A stretch of DNA of 22,375 nt from JANWHF01 sp036276235 (GTDB lineage: Bacteria; Planctomycetota; Phycisphaerae; Tepidisphaerales; Tepidisphaeraceae), in NCBI GenBank assembly GCA_036276235.1, contig DATBDZ010000073.1, positions 1-22,375 on the forward strand. Reading direction: 5' to 3'. Both the position numbers and the translations under genes were made by a program. This document shows positions 15,189 to 22,375 of this stretch, piece by piece; within the stretch, counting starts at the first letter, position 1, and the number at the start of each line of letters is the position of its first letter. The notes below the pieces were generated by a model. The model made no database searches. It had not been told where the DNA came from and saw only the letters and a program-made list of their open reading frames with translations.

Positions 15189-17213
15189 TCACACCATCCT
15201 CACCTCAAGCCGCCCTGGCCGCGGCGCGCCGATTCGTTCCAGGGCCACCTTATGCGCCTGATCGTAATGCTTGGCCAGGTTTGACCAGTCGAATAGCTCC
15301 CCAAGCCGTTCCACTTTGTTGCGCAGTTCGATGCGCTGCCGGCGATTCAGGTGTACGAAGTGCATCAGATGATCGACCAGATTTTCGGTCGTGTCCTCGA
15401 AGCTGCGCGTGCGGCGGTTCAACACACAGATCCCGCGGTCGGCGGCGTCCTGGATGTGGCGATTCACATACGCGCCAAATCCGCTCAGGTCTGTTGTCAC
15501 CGCGGGGAGGCCGAGCGCGACGCATTCCATCGGCGTGTAGCCCCACGGCTCGTAGTAGCTGGGGAAGATTCCCATGTGGCAGCCGCGCACGAATTGCTCG
15601 TAGTCGAGGTTGATCACCGGGCTGGTGGCGCTGACAAACTGCGGATGGAAAATCATCTTCACCGGATCGTCGGCGGCATTAAACAAGCCGCGATGGCGGA
15701 TGTGACTGAGCACCGCGTCCTTCGCGTCATCCACCAGATCGTGCGTTACCACCAGCGGCTGGCGGTGCGTCTTCCAGGCATGCAGCGCACGCTTGAGGCG
15801 GACCTGCGAATCATCGTTGAGCAATTCGCCAAAGGTCGGGATGCGCCCTTCCGCCGCCGAACGGAAGAGCCGCTGCTCCATCTGGCTGCTGATCTCGGCG
15901 CACGTATTTTTCAGTTCATCGTACATCGACTGGTTCTGAAGCACGGCGACATTGATATTGCGAACCGGGGCCTTGGTGATGATGAACGCGACCACCGTCG
16001 GCGGATTCACCACTTCCTTCAGCCGATGATTCAGGCGGCTCATCGCCTCGATGAACAGGTCCATCCCCTTGTTGCGATATTCGTAGCGGCCGCTGGTCAC
16101 GAAGTAGATCGTGTTATCCAAATCGAAGGTATAGCTTGGGAAAAAATGCCCGATGACGAATTCGTGAATCCGCTCCTTGTACTTCTGATGCAAATACTGG
16201 AACTCATGCGGGGCGGCAAAACGCTGAATATTCAGCCCATTGGGAAGAATCTCATCCGGCACACGGCCCAGAAGCTTGGCGGCTTCGGTGGCCGTCACTT
16301 CGCTGACGGTGGTGAACACCGTTGATGCATGCGCCGCCGCTTTTTCGATCTGATGCCGCGCGTAGATCTGATATTTCTTCGCCTCCGCATCCGCATCGAG
16401 GAACGGCAGATGATCGTAAAAATATGGATTGTCGCCGGCGATATAGCGGCCAAGCAGCGTGGCGTGCGTGGTGAAGATCGTCGCCATCGGAAGCCGCTGA
16501 TGCGCGATTCGCGGGACGGCGACGCCGCCCATCCATTCATGAAAGTGCGCCAGCACCGGCCGATCCTTCACGATCGACGTGAAGACGCGGAAAAATTCGG
16601 CCACCGCAAACCCGAACGCGACGACCTCATTCACTTCCCCATCATCGGCGGCGGTGGAAATTCCGTGATCCTGCCAGAGCAAATATTTGTCATGATGCAG
16701 AGTGCCGTAGCGGCCCCGATAATCGATGAGGATGACGCGCGGGCGGCCGGGGATCAGCCATCGTCCGAAGTGGCAGGTGATGCCGGATTCCTTGAGCTTC
16801 TGGATCGTCTCGCGGATGGAGCCGTAGGTCGGCTGATCTTCAAACTCGACTGCCGCCGTCGCCGGGTTGTACGGGCCGATCAGGCAATATCGATCGCCCC
16901 ACCGCTCGAGCATCGTGGCGGCCTTGGTGCGAAGCACGGTGTAGATGCCGCCCAATTGCCAGCAGACTTCCCAACCGACCTCAAACAAAAGCGGCGGCTG
17001 CGGAATCGGCGGCGGCTCGGGAACCGCCGGCGCGGGGGTCGCCATCCGCTCGACCGGCGGCGGCTCGCTCACGCGCGGGAGCGCTGGCGCTGCCGCTGTC
17101 GTCGCCTGCGCCAGCACGGACTCCTTGCTGACCAGTTTCCCGTTCGAGCCCTTTTCCCGTTTGTCAGTCTGACCGCGGCTTCCCATGCCACTCATTATGA
17201 CAGTTTTGGCCAT
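15189..17213 (-). CDS. glycogen synthase, GT3 (eukaryote-like) type
   Basis: Cytoplasmic glycosyltransferase extending alpha-1,4-glucan, with UDP-glucose as the usual GT3 donor. Residues 1-74 are a Pro/Ala-rich linker. The enzyme then begins with LLFEVGWEVCWQLGGIYTVLR, followed by AHFHEWMGG (about 222-230), FTTHATLLGRYIAGDNPYF, VFTTVSEVTATEAAKLLGR, ILPNGLNIQ, and FPSYYEPWGYTPMECVALG with the two Glu of the donor site. The helix NRRQRIELRNKVERLGELFDW aligns with the Arg-rich helix that binds glucose-6-phosphate in yeast and animal enzymes. Length 674 is near yeast Gsy2. It is unlike bacterial GlgA (GT5). Start is uncertain: ATG at 17213, 17195 or 17186, none with a clear ribosome-binding site. 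Confidence 0.9.
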   Translation of the reverse strand: MAKTVIMSGMGSRGQTDKREKGSNGKLVSKESVLAQATTAAAPALPRVSEPPPVERMATPAPAVPEPPPIPQPPLLFEVGWEVCWQLGGIYTVLRTKAATMLERWGDRYCLIGPYNPATAAVEFEDQPTYGSIRETIQKLKESGITCHFGRWLIPGRPRVILIDYRGRYGTLHHDKYLLWQDHGISTAADDGEVNEVVAFGFAVAEFFRVFTSIVKDRPVLAHFHEWMGGVAVPRIAHQRLPMATIFTTHATLLGRYIAGDNPYFYDHLPFLDADAEAKKYQIYARHQIEKAAAHASTVFTTVSEVTATEAAKLLGRVPDEILPNGLNIQRFAAPHEFQYLHQKYKERIHEFVIGHFFPSYTFDLDNTIYFVTSGRYEYRNKGMDLFIEAMSRLNHRLKEVVNPPTVVAFIITKAPVRNINVAVLQNQSMYDELKNTCAEISSQMEQRLFRSAAEGRIPTFGELLNDDSQVRLKRALHAWKTHRQPLVVTHDLVDDAKDAVLSHIRHRGLFNAADDPVKMIFHPQFVSATSPVINLDYEQFVRGCHMGIFPSYYEPWGYTPMECVALGLPAVTTDLSGFGAYVNRHIQDAADRGICVLNRRTRSFEDTTENLVDHLMHFVHLNRRQRIELRNKVERLGELFDWSNLAKHYDQAHKVALERIGAPRPGRLEVRMV

Positions 17214-17253
17214 CACGTTTCAATCTTTGGATGATCCGCATATGCCGGCGGCG

Positions 17254-17320
17254 GCGGGTTTCCCCGTAGGGCGGGATATATCCCGCCGCGCCGACGCGCG
17301 AACGGCTGATAAAAACCCGC
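17254..17320. repeat. two-level palindrome upstream of glycogen synthase
   Basis: A perfect 18-nt palindrome (17270-17287, GGCGGGATATATCCCGCC) is bracketed by GCGGGTTT (17254-17261) and AAACCCGC (17313-17320). It carries the same GTAGG edge as the other elements in this window. It lies in the 137-nt gap between two minus-strand genes and could also end transcription of the membrane protein gene. Confidence 0.65.
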
Positions 17321-17350
17321 GCTACGCACCGACATGTCGGGCCGTGGTAC

Positions 17351-17902
17351 CTATTCGAGCGGCGCCGATGGCAGCACCGGCGGGCGGGTTTTCGAGCGCG
17401 CCCGCCGCACCAGCACATACAAACAAAGCGCGATACCACCGAAAAATCCCCCAGCGTAGCTTGCAAGATGCGCCCATAGATCCGTGAGGAAGGCAACATG
17501 GCGATCCGCCGGCACGAGCGACGCCAGGGGCTCGACCAGCCAAACCGACCCGCGCACGGCGGCCGCATGTCCCACCACACCCGCGACAAAAGCCATCACG
17601 CCGACAATCATCAGCATCACAGCGAGCGGGCGGAGCAGCCGACCAGCGGTGAACTGCGGCCAAGATCCCACGCGCGAGCAAAGCGCCAGCGGCACGCCAA
17701 GGATCAACCCAACCCACCACGTCGCGATCACCCCCCAACCCAGCCCAAGGAGGGTTGGGTCATCGGTGCCAAAGATCGCCGGATGACCGATCGTGAAATA
17801 CTCGACGCAAATCCGCGCGGTGATCTGATCGTGGATGATTCCGTAGACAACGGCGCTAGCGATGCAGAGAAGGATGATCGCGGCAAATCGCACCACTTGC
17901 AT
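17351..17902 (-). CDS. conserved four-helix membrane protein
   Basis: A 183-residue inner-membrane protein of unknown function. Four hydrophobic segments are visible: about 4-23, 52-75 (LLGLGWGVIATWWVGLILG), 89-111 and 145-166. Between the first two lies a motif-rich loop, HDQITARICVEYFTIGHP then GTDDPTLLGL, which I recognise as recurring in uncharacterised bacterial membrane proteins. The tail is Arg/Lys- and Pro-rich and likely cytoplasmic. The start at 17902 is preferred over 17944 because GAGGA lies 6 nt upstream. No function is proposed. Confidence 0.8.
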   Translation of the reverse strand: MQVVRFAAIILLCIASAVVYGIIHDQITARICVEYFTIGHPAIFGTDDPTLLGLGWGVIATWWVGLILGVPLALCSRVGSWPQFTAGRLLRPLAVMLMIVGVMAFVAGVVGHAAAVRGSVWLVEPLASLVPADRHVAFLTDLWAHLASYAGGFFGGIALCLYVLVRRARSKTRPPVLPSAPLE

Positions 17903-18008
17903 AACGGGTCCTCGTTCAATCGCCGTTACCGCCTCGGAATACAATTAGAAGAATGTATGTGGTTCGCCGTGGCCGGGCCATAACGTAAATTCGTTCAGCG
18001 TGGGCCGA

Positions 18009-19934
18009 TTACCGTTTCTCATCGGCTGTGATCCGAAACGCCCCGATCCGCGACGAATAACCCGTTGCCCCCTTCTTCAGATAATCCCCGACATACCAGA
18101 TCGTCCGGTCATCGCTGGGATCGACCGCCGTCTGCGCATAATCCTCCCATCGCAGCCCGTTCTGCGATGCCTCGCCTTCGGCCAGAACTGTCTCATGAAG
18201 TGTAAGCTGGCCCGGCGGGTCGTTTGCCAATCGGCCGGCGAAGCGCTGGCCGGGATAATTGGGCGTTCCGCCGAAGGAGTAGCCGATGCCGAGGTTGCCG
18301 TCGGCGTCGATCGCGGGGCTGGCCATCCAGCGGTAGAAGCCGCCCGGGGCGTACGTGCCCTGCTGCTGAAGCTTCACGTTTCGAGCGGCATCAACGCGCA
18401 GCTCATACCAGCGCACGCCCCCGCCGCCGGCGGACGTGCTGATCGAGTGAACGGCGACGATCGATTCGCGATCACCAATCCGCCGATAGACGACGCGGGC
18501 CATCAGCTTGTCTCCCTGCGAATCCAGCCGCGTGCGCGAGTTAGGCTGCGGGACGGCATTGCTCAACTGCCCGCCGCCCAGATAGTGATACGGGGCGACC
18601 GCGATCTTCGTCGGCCCCGTGAGTTTCGATTTGCCCGGATCATTCCAATCGACGTGGAAAGTCCAGCAGTAGATTCCATCATCCTCGAGCACGCCGCGCA
18701 GTTGCGTGCCGCCGGCTGCAAGGATGATCGCCGGCGCGCCGGCGGGCGGCAATTGCTTCCCATCCAGATCGGCGGCGATCAGAAAGCTTACGTCATCAAT
18801 GATGAAGCCCTGCTCTGTCGCATCTTCGCCTTTGAGCATCTTCGCGCGATCGAGGACGAAAACATGCTTCTGAATCACGGTGTCGCCGGTGCTGGTGGTC
18901 ACGTAATACCCATCCGGCCAGACAGCCGGCCGCGGATAATCCGGAAAGAGCGGCCGCAGGAATTCATAACGATAGTAAGAGCCGAGCGGATCGGGACTCG
19001 TGCTGACGGCATAGCAAATCGCGTACGGCCCAGTCGTCGGGCCGCGCCCCTGTCCTCGCGGCGCGGTCGTCGGCCCACGACCCGCGCCTCGCGGCGCAGT
19101 TGCCGGGCCGCGCGCCGGAACTTCAAGCGGCGCGCCCCCGCCAGGCTGGCCGCTCATGCCCGGCCGGCTGATCTGCACGCCGCCGTCGCCGGGATTTGCC
19201 GGCGCTTGCCGATCGCCCAGCGGCACGCGCCGGAAGATCGGCATCACGATCAGCCAGCGATCCGCAAGCTGGTCATACCGCACGACGGCATCGCCATTAT
19301 TATTCTGCCCGCCGTCGCCAAAGCCGGTGAAAATGTTATTCGTGTTCACCGGCCCGTAGAGCACCTTGCCGGTCGTGTCGAACTTCGCGCCTTTCTTGGT
19401 GAAGACCGCCATCTTCGAGTTGACGATCTGCACGATGTGATCCGGACCGACGGCCAGCGAATTATCCGAAGGATTGCGCACGACCGCCGTCCCCTGCGGC
19501 CCCTCGAAGCCGACGCCCAGCCCATCAAAGCTCGCGACGATGCTCGCCGGCGGCCGATTTCCCTGCGCGGTCTGCTCGATCGCCACCGCCGCCGCCGGAA
19601 TGGCCGGCTGAGTTTCCGCCGCCGCCCGCGACGCCTGCTCCTGCTCTGCGTTCACGGCGCGCGGAGCAACAACGTGCTTCGGCAGATCAATCTCATCCTC
19701 ATCGTCGTCGCGATCGACATCGTTCGTCGCGATGGTCGCATTCGCAGTAAGCGACAACAGCCTCGGCGACACATCGTGCGCGACCGCACGATTGATCTGA
19801 ACGCCAGCGTGAAGAGCGGGCGTGTTCGATCCGCGATTGGCCGCCGTGCGCGCTGAGTCACTGCATGAAGCGCAGATCAATGTCGCGAGCAATAATCCGC
19901 CAACACAAAGGCTGAGGAACTTTCCGCCGCTCAT
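18009..19934 (-). CDS. secreted protein, uncharacterised, with Gly/Pro-rich insert
   Basis: A 641-residue exported protein. The N-terminus has Lys at 5, a hydrophobic run to about 20 and Cys at 21 and 24; CASC is a poor lipobox, so it may be a lipoprotein or an ordinary secreted protein. A low-complexity acidic stretch (DRDDDEDEIDL) and Ala-rich linker follow. From about 145 the sequence PSDNSLAVGPDHIVQIVNSK, AVFTKKG, VVRYDQLADRWLIV and YAICYAVSTSPDPLGSYYRY belongs to a family of repeated-strand extracellular proteins, probably a beta-propeller (inference). An Arg/Gly/Pro/Thr-rich insert with 11-residue repeats interrupts it. GGAG lies 8 nt before ATG. No catalytic motif is seen. Confidence 0.8.
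   Translation of the reverse strand: MSGGKFLSLCVGGLLLATLICASCSDSARTAANRGSNTPALHAGVQINRAVAHDVSPRLLSLTANATIATNDVDRDDDEDEIDLPKHVVAPRAVNAEQEQASRAAAETQPAIPAAAVAIEQTAQGNRPPASIVASFDGLGVGFEGPQGTAVVRNPSDNSLAVGPDHIVQIVNSKMAVFTKKGAKFDTTGKVLYGPVNTNNIFTGFGDGGQNNNGDAVVRYDQLADRWLIVMPIFRRVPLGDRQAPANPGDGGVQISRPGMSGQPGGGAPLEVPARGPATAPRGAGRGPTTAPRGQGRGPTTGPYAICYAVSTSPDPLGSYYRYEFLRPLFPDYPRPAVWPDGYYVTTSTGDTVIQKHVFVLDRAKMLKGEDATEQGFIIDDVSFLIAADLDGKQLPPAGAPAIILAAGGTQLRGVLEDDGIYCWTFHVDWNDPGKSKLTGPTKIAVAPYHYLGGGQLSNAVPQPNSRTRLDSQGDKLMARVVYRRIGDRESIVAVHSISTSAGGGGVRWYELRVDAARNVKLQQQGTYAPGGFYRWMASPAIDADGNLGIGYSFGGTPNYPGQRFAGRLANDPPGQLTLHETVLAEGEASQNGLRWEDYAQTAVDPSDDRTIWYVGDYLKKGATGYSSRIGAFRITADEKR
19033..19118. repeat. 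33-nt tandem repeat inside the secreted protein gene
   Basis: About 2.6 copies start at 19033, 19066 and 19099, each encoding 11 residues of the type RGPTTAPRGQG on the minus strand. The frame is kept, so copy number can change without breaking the protein. Confidence 0.8.
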
Positions 19935-19961
19935 GATTGAGGCTCCGAGTATTCGATAGAA

Positions 19962-20086
19962 CCCTCTCCCCTGTACTCAGGGGAGAGGGCAGGGTGAGGG
20001 GACAGTGAGCCGCGATATAGCGCGGCTCGCACATCAAAGCGTTCTTTCCCTCAGCCCGGCCCTCTCCCCTGGTACAGAGGAGAGGG
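19962..20086. repeat. composite CCCTCTCCC / GGGAGAGGG palindrome
   Basis: Inner hairpin 1 is CCCTCTCCCCTG (19962-19973) and CAGGGGAGAGGG (19978-19989) around TACT, a perfect 12-bp stem. Inner hairpin 2 is GAGCCGCG (20007-20014) with CGCGGCTC (20021-20028). Inner hairpin 3 is CCCTCTCC (20060-20067) with GGAGAGGG (20079-20086). The segment 19978-20000 is also an imperfect reverse complement of 20049-20071. I recall this CCCTCACCC...CCCTCTCCC motif as a dispersed palindrome in many phyla. Confidence 0.85.
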
Positions 20087-20290
20087 AAAAAACGTCACAA
20101 TCGCGAAACAGCGTGAAGCGATCCATGATCGAAGATTCTACCGGCGACACAATCTTTGTCCCCTGCCTATGGTGAACAAACGCTCACGCTCACATGAGTT
20201 GATCAAGCGGCGACATATCTTCCGAAGCAGCCGCCGGTCGTCCATGTAATGTTTTGCATCAAATTTTTCATCATTTCGTTGCGTTGCAGC

Positions 20291-20349
20291 GCCTTCGTGT
20301 TGCATTCCAAGGATTGGAGTCGCGCACAGACGCGGGAATGCGCAAAGGC
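20291..20349. repeat. weak inverted repeat
   Basis: GCCTT (20291-20295) and GCATTCC (20302-20308) face GGAATGC (20335-20341) and AAGGC (20345-20349). The stems are short with unequal bulges. This may be a decayed relative of the other elements or chance. Confidence 0.35.
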
Positions 20350-20488
20350 CGGGAGGAGTTTCGGATTCCACGGTTCGAGGACCGTTTGCGGCCGCCTTGT
20401 CCGCCGATGAATCAAAGTGAATCAAATTTTAAATCATTCCGTTTCATTCAGCCCTTTTGCATGTTTCATTGCGTTTGGCGCATCCCGA

Positions 20489-20556
20489 TCCGCGAAGCCG
20501 GCAAGCGGCGTAGGGATTGCGATTTCTCCCCTTCCGCCGCTCGCCGGCTCCGCGGA
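20489..20556. repeat. inverted repeat, CCGCG-AGCCGGC family
   Basis: Arms at 20489-20510 and 20535-20556 match at 20 of 22 positions. Both mismatches are A against G, so on one RNA strand they become G-U wobble pairs. The spacer is 24 nt. Confidence 0.75.
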
Positions 20557-20689
20557 CCCTCCAGCGCTCCCTTCGCCTTGGTCGATGCACCGTTTTTCAC
20601 CAGATTTCGCACCATTCGGTTGCATCTGCAATGGTTGCACGTTGCATGGTGACCAGCAGAAAGAGAAATGAACCGCAGAAAGAGTTATC

Positions 20690-20798
20690 AACCGCAGATG
20701 AACGCAGATGAACGCGGATAATTCAATTCTCTCTCCTGCATTGAATCTGACTTCGGCGAGCTCAGTCGAGGCGCGTTCATCCGCGTTCATCTGCGGTT
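20690..20798. repeat. inverted repeat, AACCGCAGATGAACGC family
   Basis: Arms at 20690-20716 and 20772-20798 match at 26 of 27 positions around a 55-nt spacer. Within each arm a 10-nt word (GATGAACGC with a variable base) repeats twice. A further partial copy, AACCGCAGA, lies at 20671-20679. I recall this word as a common dispersed repeat in planctomycete-like genomes. Confidence 0.82.
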
Positions 20799-20868
20799 AA
20801 TACTTTTTCCTCGCGCAACATAATTCAACAATCGGCGCAACAATTCGAAGAGGTTGCAGAGGATTGAG

Positions 20869-20943
20869 CCGCTGAGATCGCAAAGAGCGCAGAGACGCGC
20901 TCGAACTCCGAGCACATCTCTGCGCTCTCTGTGGTCTCCGCGG
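20869..20943. repeat. inverted repeat, GCGCAGAGA family
   Basis: Arms at 20869-20895 and 20917-20943 match at 23 of 27 positions around a 21-nt spacer. The inner ends are identical (AGAGCGCAGAGA). The arms contain short internal repeats of GAGA and CAGAGA. Confidence 0.8.
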
Positions 20944-20985
20944 CAAATTTTTGCGCCTCTGAACAAAAACCATACATTATATAAG

Positions 20986-21084
20986 TGGTTTCGGGTTTCA
21001 AGTTTCAGGTTTCAAGAGCAAAAAGCACACGAGACCGAATCTTCATGCGCACCCGAAACCCTGAAACCCGAAACTCGAAACTCA
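20986..21084. repeat. inverted repeat, GTTTCGGGTTTC family
   Basis: A left arm of about 32 nt (20986-21017) is built from GTTTC words with 2-4 nt between them. It faces a right arm (21051-21084) built from GAAAC words. Pairing is good but needs one bulge. The spacer is about 33 nt. Confidence 0.75.
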
Positions 21085-21091
21085 CGCTCCC

Positions 21092-21161
21092 ACTATAGAG
21101 CAGAATGTTTCCTTTTTCGGTTGTAACCCATTGCGCCACCAGGAATTACAAAATATGACCC
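21092..21161. repeat. degenerate 70-nt direct repeat, copy A
   Basis: This segment aligns without gaps to 21451-21520. Three blocks are kept: ACTATAG at the start, GTAAC at 33-37 of the copy (exactly GTAAC in both copies at positions 32-36), and TTACAAA with ATGACCC at the end. Overall identity is only about half, concentrated in these boxes. Confidence 0.45.
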
Positions 21162-21317
21162 GATTTGCGATATAAGTATCGACCAGTCAAAGGCTTATGA
21201 GTGGCGCATCGGCGCTCGCCGAAGAAAAATCTGCGGATTGCAATTTTTTTTCGCCGGCGGCCGTGAAGCCGACCACTCACCTCCGCAAAACTCACTCCCC
21301 CTACTACGCAGACTGCG

Positions 21318-21387
21318 GTCACGCGAAGCGGCCAAGAGACGAAGGGCAGCGAACCACTCCCTTCGTCGCTTCGTTTCTTCGCGTGAC
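21318..21387. repeat. inverted repeat, TCACGCGAAG family
   Basis: Arms at 21318-21346 and 21359-21387 match at 24 of 29 positions around a 12-nt spacer. The outer 11 nt (GTCACGCGAAG) and the inner 7 nt (CGAAGGG) are exact. GACCACTC near 21271 and GGGTGGTC at 21388-21395 may add an outer pair. It sits between the two copies of the 70-nt direct repeat. Confidence 0.8.
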
Positions 21388-21450
21388 GGGTGGTCTCGTT
21401 CTGACTATTTCGCCTCCATATTCGGCAGATCATGGAAAGTGTTCTCCTCT

Positions 21451-21520
21451 ACTATAGCGCAAAAACTTAGCAATTTGTTCCGTAACTCGCGGGAGGGAAG
21501 CGGTTTACAAATCATGACCC
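21451..21520. repeat. degenerate 70-nt direct repeat, copy B
   Basis: This copy starts 359 nt after copy A. It keeps the ACTATAG, GTAAC and TTACAAA-ATGACCC boxes at the same spacing. A factor-binding site or the ends of a decayed element are both possible. Confidence 0.45.
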
Positions 21521-21545
21521 CTGTATCCGGTTTTCCGCCGCGCAA

Positions 21546-21809
21546 ATGACTGTAACTTCAGCACTTGTGGCTATCGCACCGCCGCGAAATCGGGGTGAAA
21601 GTTATAAAAATCCGAGAATCTTTCGACGCGCCCAACTCGTTGCCGTTGCGGAGGTTATGGCGAAAGAATTTTCGCCGGTCGCTCGTAAATCGCTATGTCT
21701 TCTGTCTGTCTGCGCACTTCACCAGCGCTGCGTTCCTGATTTTTTGCTCATGGCCCGCTACATTAGCGAAGAGGCCAAAAGGCGCTACGAACCTCTGATG
21801 GTAAGATGA
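21546..21809 (+). CDS. doubtful small open frame before the last gene
   Basis: An 87-codon frame whose TGA overlaps the next ATG as ATGA. Such an overlap can mean translational coupling. However, the sequence has no recognisable family, no clear ribosome-binding site and no convincing codon use. It also contains a small hairpin (GGCGAAA at 21659-21665 with TTTCGCC at 21670-21676). More likely it is not a gene. Confidence 0.2.
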   Translation: MTVTSALVAIAPPRNRGESYKNPRIFRRAQLVAVAEVMAKEFSPVARKSLCLLSVCALHQRCVPDFLLMARYISEEAKRRYEPLMVR

Positions 21810-22375
21810 TCGGCGTGAAAAGACTGCGGCGCATCGTCTGGAACGGGCTGGCGGCCGCGTCGGCGCTGGTGTGCATGTCCGCTGCCGTACTATGGGTGCG
21901 TCACAATGGTGGGCTCGGCGTTGATCGCTACACATCCACTCAGCGTATCAATCCAACCAGCCAAACAGTGGATTTCACTTCGTCAGGAATGGGGATCGTC
22001 TCAACAGATACCTCGATAGGGGTTTTCTTCGATCGTTTGCACCAAACGGGGCCTTACAGAAAAAGTGCTTTCGTGGAATCAGAACGCGAAGACGTTGATT
22101 GGGGCGCCTCGGCCGAGGACCAGTTCCGTCTCATTGCCGATGAAGCCTTCCAAAGGTTCGGATTCTGGTTTCATTGGCGATGGACTCCGGTACGCCAGCG
22201 ATTAATAATTGGCGTTCCCTTCTGGTTCGCCGTGATTTTGTTCGGCGTATTGCCCGCGATCCGCGTCCGGCAATGGCGCGCAGCACGGAAGCAAACGAAT
22301 CGCCTGTGCTCCACATGCGGCTACGACCTACGCGCTTCGCCCAACAAATGCCCCGAATGTGGGACCGTGGCAGCA
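21806..22375 (+). CDS. membrane protein with CGYDLR zinc ribbon (3' end beyond window)
   Basis: 190 codons are visible, still open at the window edge. The order is: MIGVKRLRRIVWNGLAAA and a first membrane helix (about 11-31, ending ALVCMSAAVLWVR), an extracytoplasmic stretch of about 100 residues, FWFHWRWTP, a second helix (about 137-152, VPFWFAVILFGVLPAI), basic residues, and a zinc ribbon LCSTCGYDLRASPNKCPECG with four Cys spaced as CxxC and CxxC. This architecture is very typical of Planctomycetota, especially Phycisphaerae, where it is abundant and uncharacterised. The ATG at 21806 puts a basic N-terminus before the first helix. The ribosome-binding site is weak. Confidence 0.78.
   Translation, partial: MIGVKRLRRIVWNGLAAASALVCMSAAVLWVRHNGGLGVDRYTSTQRINPTSQTVDFTSSGMGIVSTDTSIGVFFDRLHQTGPYRKSAFVESEREDVDWGASAEDQFRLIADEAFQRFGFWFHWRWTPVRQRLIIGVPFWFAVILFGVLPAIRVRQWRAARKQTNRLCSTCGYDLRASPNKCPECGTVAA

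Larger units (their letters stand above)
19935..21805. other. gene-poor region filled with inverted repeats
   Basis: About 1.9 kb without a convincing gene. Short open frames exist on both strands, but their sequences are either translations of repeats or have no recognisable composition. The stretch holds at least six unrelated inverted-repeat families, listed separately, and one pair of degenerate direct repeats. Base composition changes from GC-rich to patchy, with AT-rich runs near 20270, 20430, 20970 and 21240. Confidence 0.7.

Noticed and set aside
18000..19856. A 618-codon open frame antisense to the secreted protein gene
   Set aside because: The minus-strand gene has a signal peptide, a ribosome-binding site and family-like sequence; the antisense product is Arg/Ala-rich and featureless.
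20138..20425. A 95-codon minus-strand frame
   Set aside because: No family, no ribosome-binding site, and it crosses a weak inverted repeat.
20434..20790. A 118-codon minus-strand frame in the repeat region
   Set aside because: Its start lies in an inverted repeat and its sequence (AFICVHLRL-type) is a repeat translation seen in many unrelated places.
1..22375. tRNA or rRNA genes
   Set aside because: No cloverleaf with a GTTCRANYC-type T-loop or rRNA core sequence was seen while reading the gaps; a tRNAscan or Rfam run would be decisive.

Overview
The window most likely comes from a planctomycete of the Phycisphaerae/Tepidisphaerales type. The evidence is GC-rich coding DNA with long accidental antisense frames, a C-terminal zinc ribbon with the CGYDLR motif in the last gene, a GT3 (eukaryote-like) glycogen synthase, a nucleotidyltransferase of the LPLQTLVDRDG subfamily, and a polA - coaE - rho block. 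This placement is by recognition only; no search was run.

Layout. 1-2474: a DUF3891 gene diverges from an ammonium transporter gene, which converges on a small UPF0434/Trm112-like gene. 2602-7104 (minus strand): a GalU-like sugar nucleotidyltransferase followed by an unusual 1115-residue fusion of a GHMP sugar kinase and a UDPGP-type nucleotidyltransferase. The two genes are separated by a 264-nt array of three hairpin units flanked by a 28-nt direct repeat that duplicates the original gene junction. 7214-13146 (plus strand): housekeeping genes polA, a VOC-like gene, coaE and rho. Rho carries a long Arg/Asp/Asn/Gly-rich disordered segment. 13156-13199: a terminator-like hairpin built on a perfect 28-nt palindrome. 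13219-15149: a compact four-gene cassette with a RelE/ParE toxin, a Phd/YefM antitoxin, a COG3680-like GIY-YIG nuclease and a MNT/AbiEii-like nucleotidyltransferase. 15189-19934 (minus strand): glycogen synthase, a four-helix membrane protein and a secreted protein. 19935-21805: about 1.9 kb with no convincing gene, filled with unrelated inverted-repeat families. 21806-22375: the start of a membrane protein with a zinc ribbon, cut by the window edge.

How the genes fit together. The GalU-like protein, the kinase-nucleotidyltransferase fusion and glycogen synthase all concern sugar-1-phosphates, NDP-sugars and storage polysaccharide. The fusion could phosphorylate a free sugar and then activate it to an NDP-sugar (inference). 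The cassette behind rho looks like an acquired toxin-antitoxin and possible defence module. The most distinctive feature is the amount of two-level palindromic DNA between genes, including one array that split two formerly overlapping genes.
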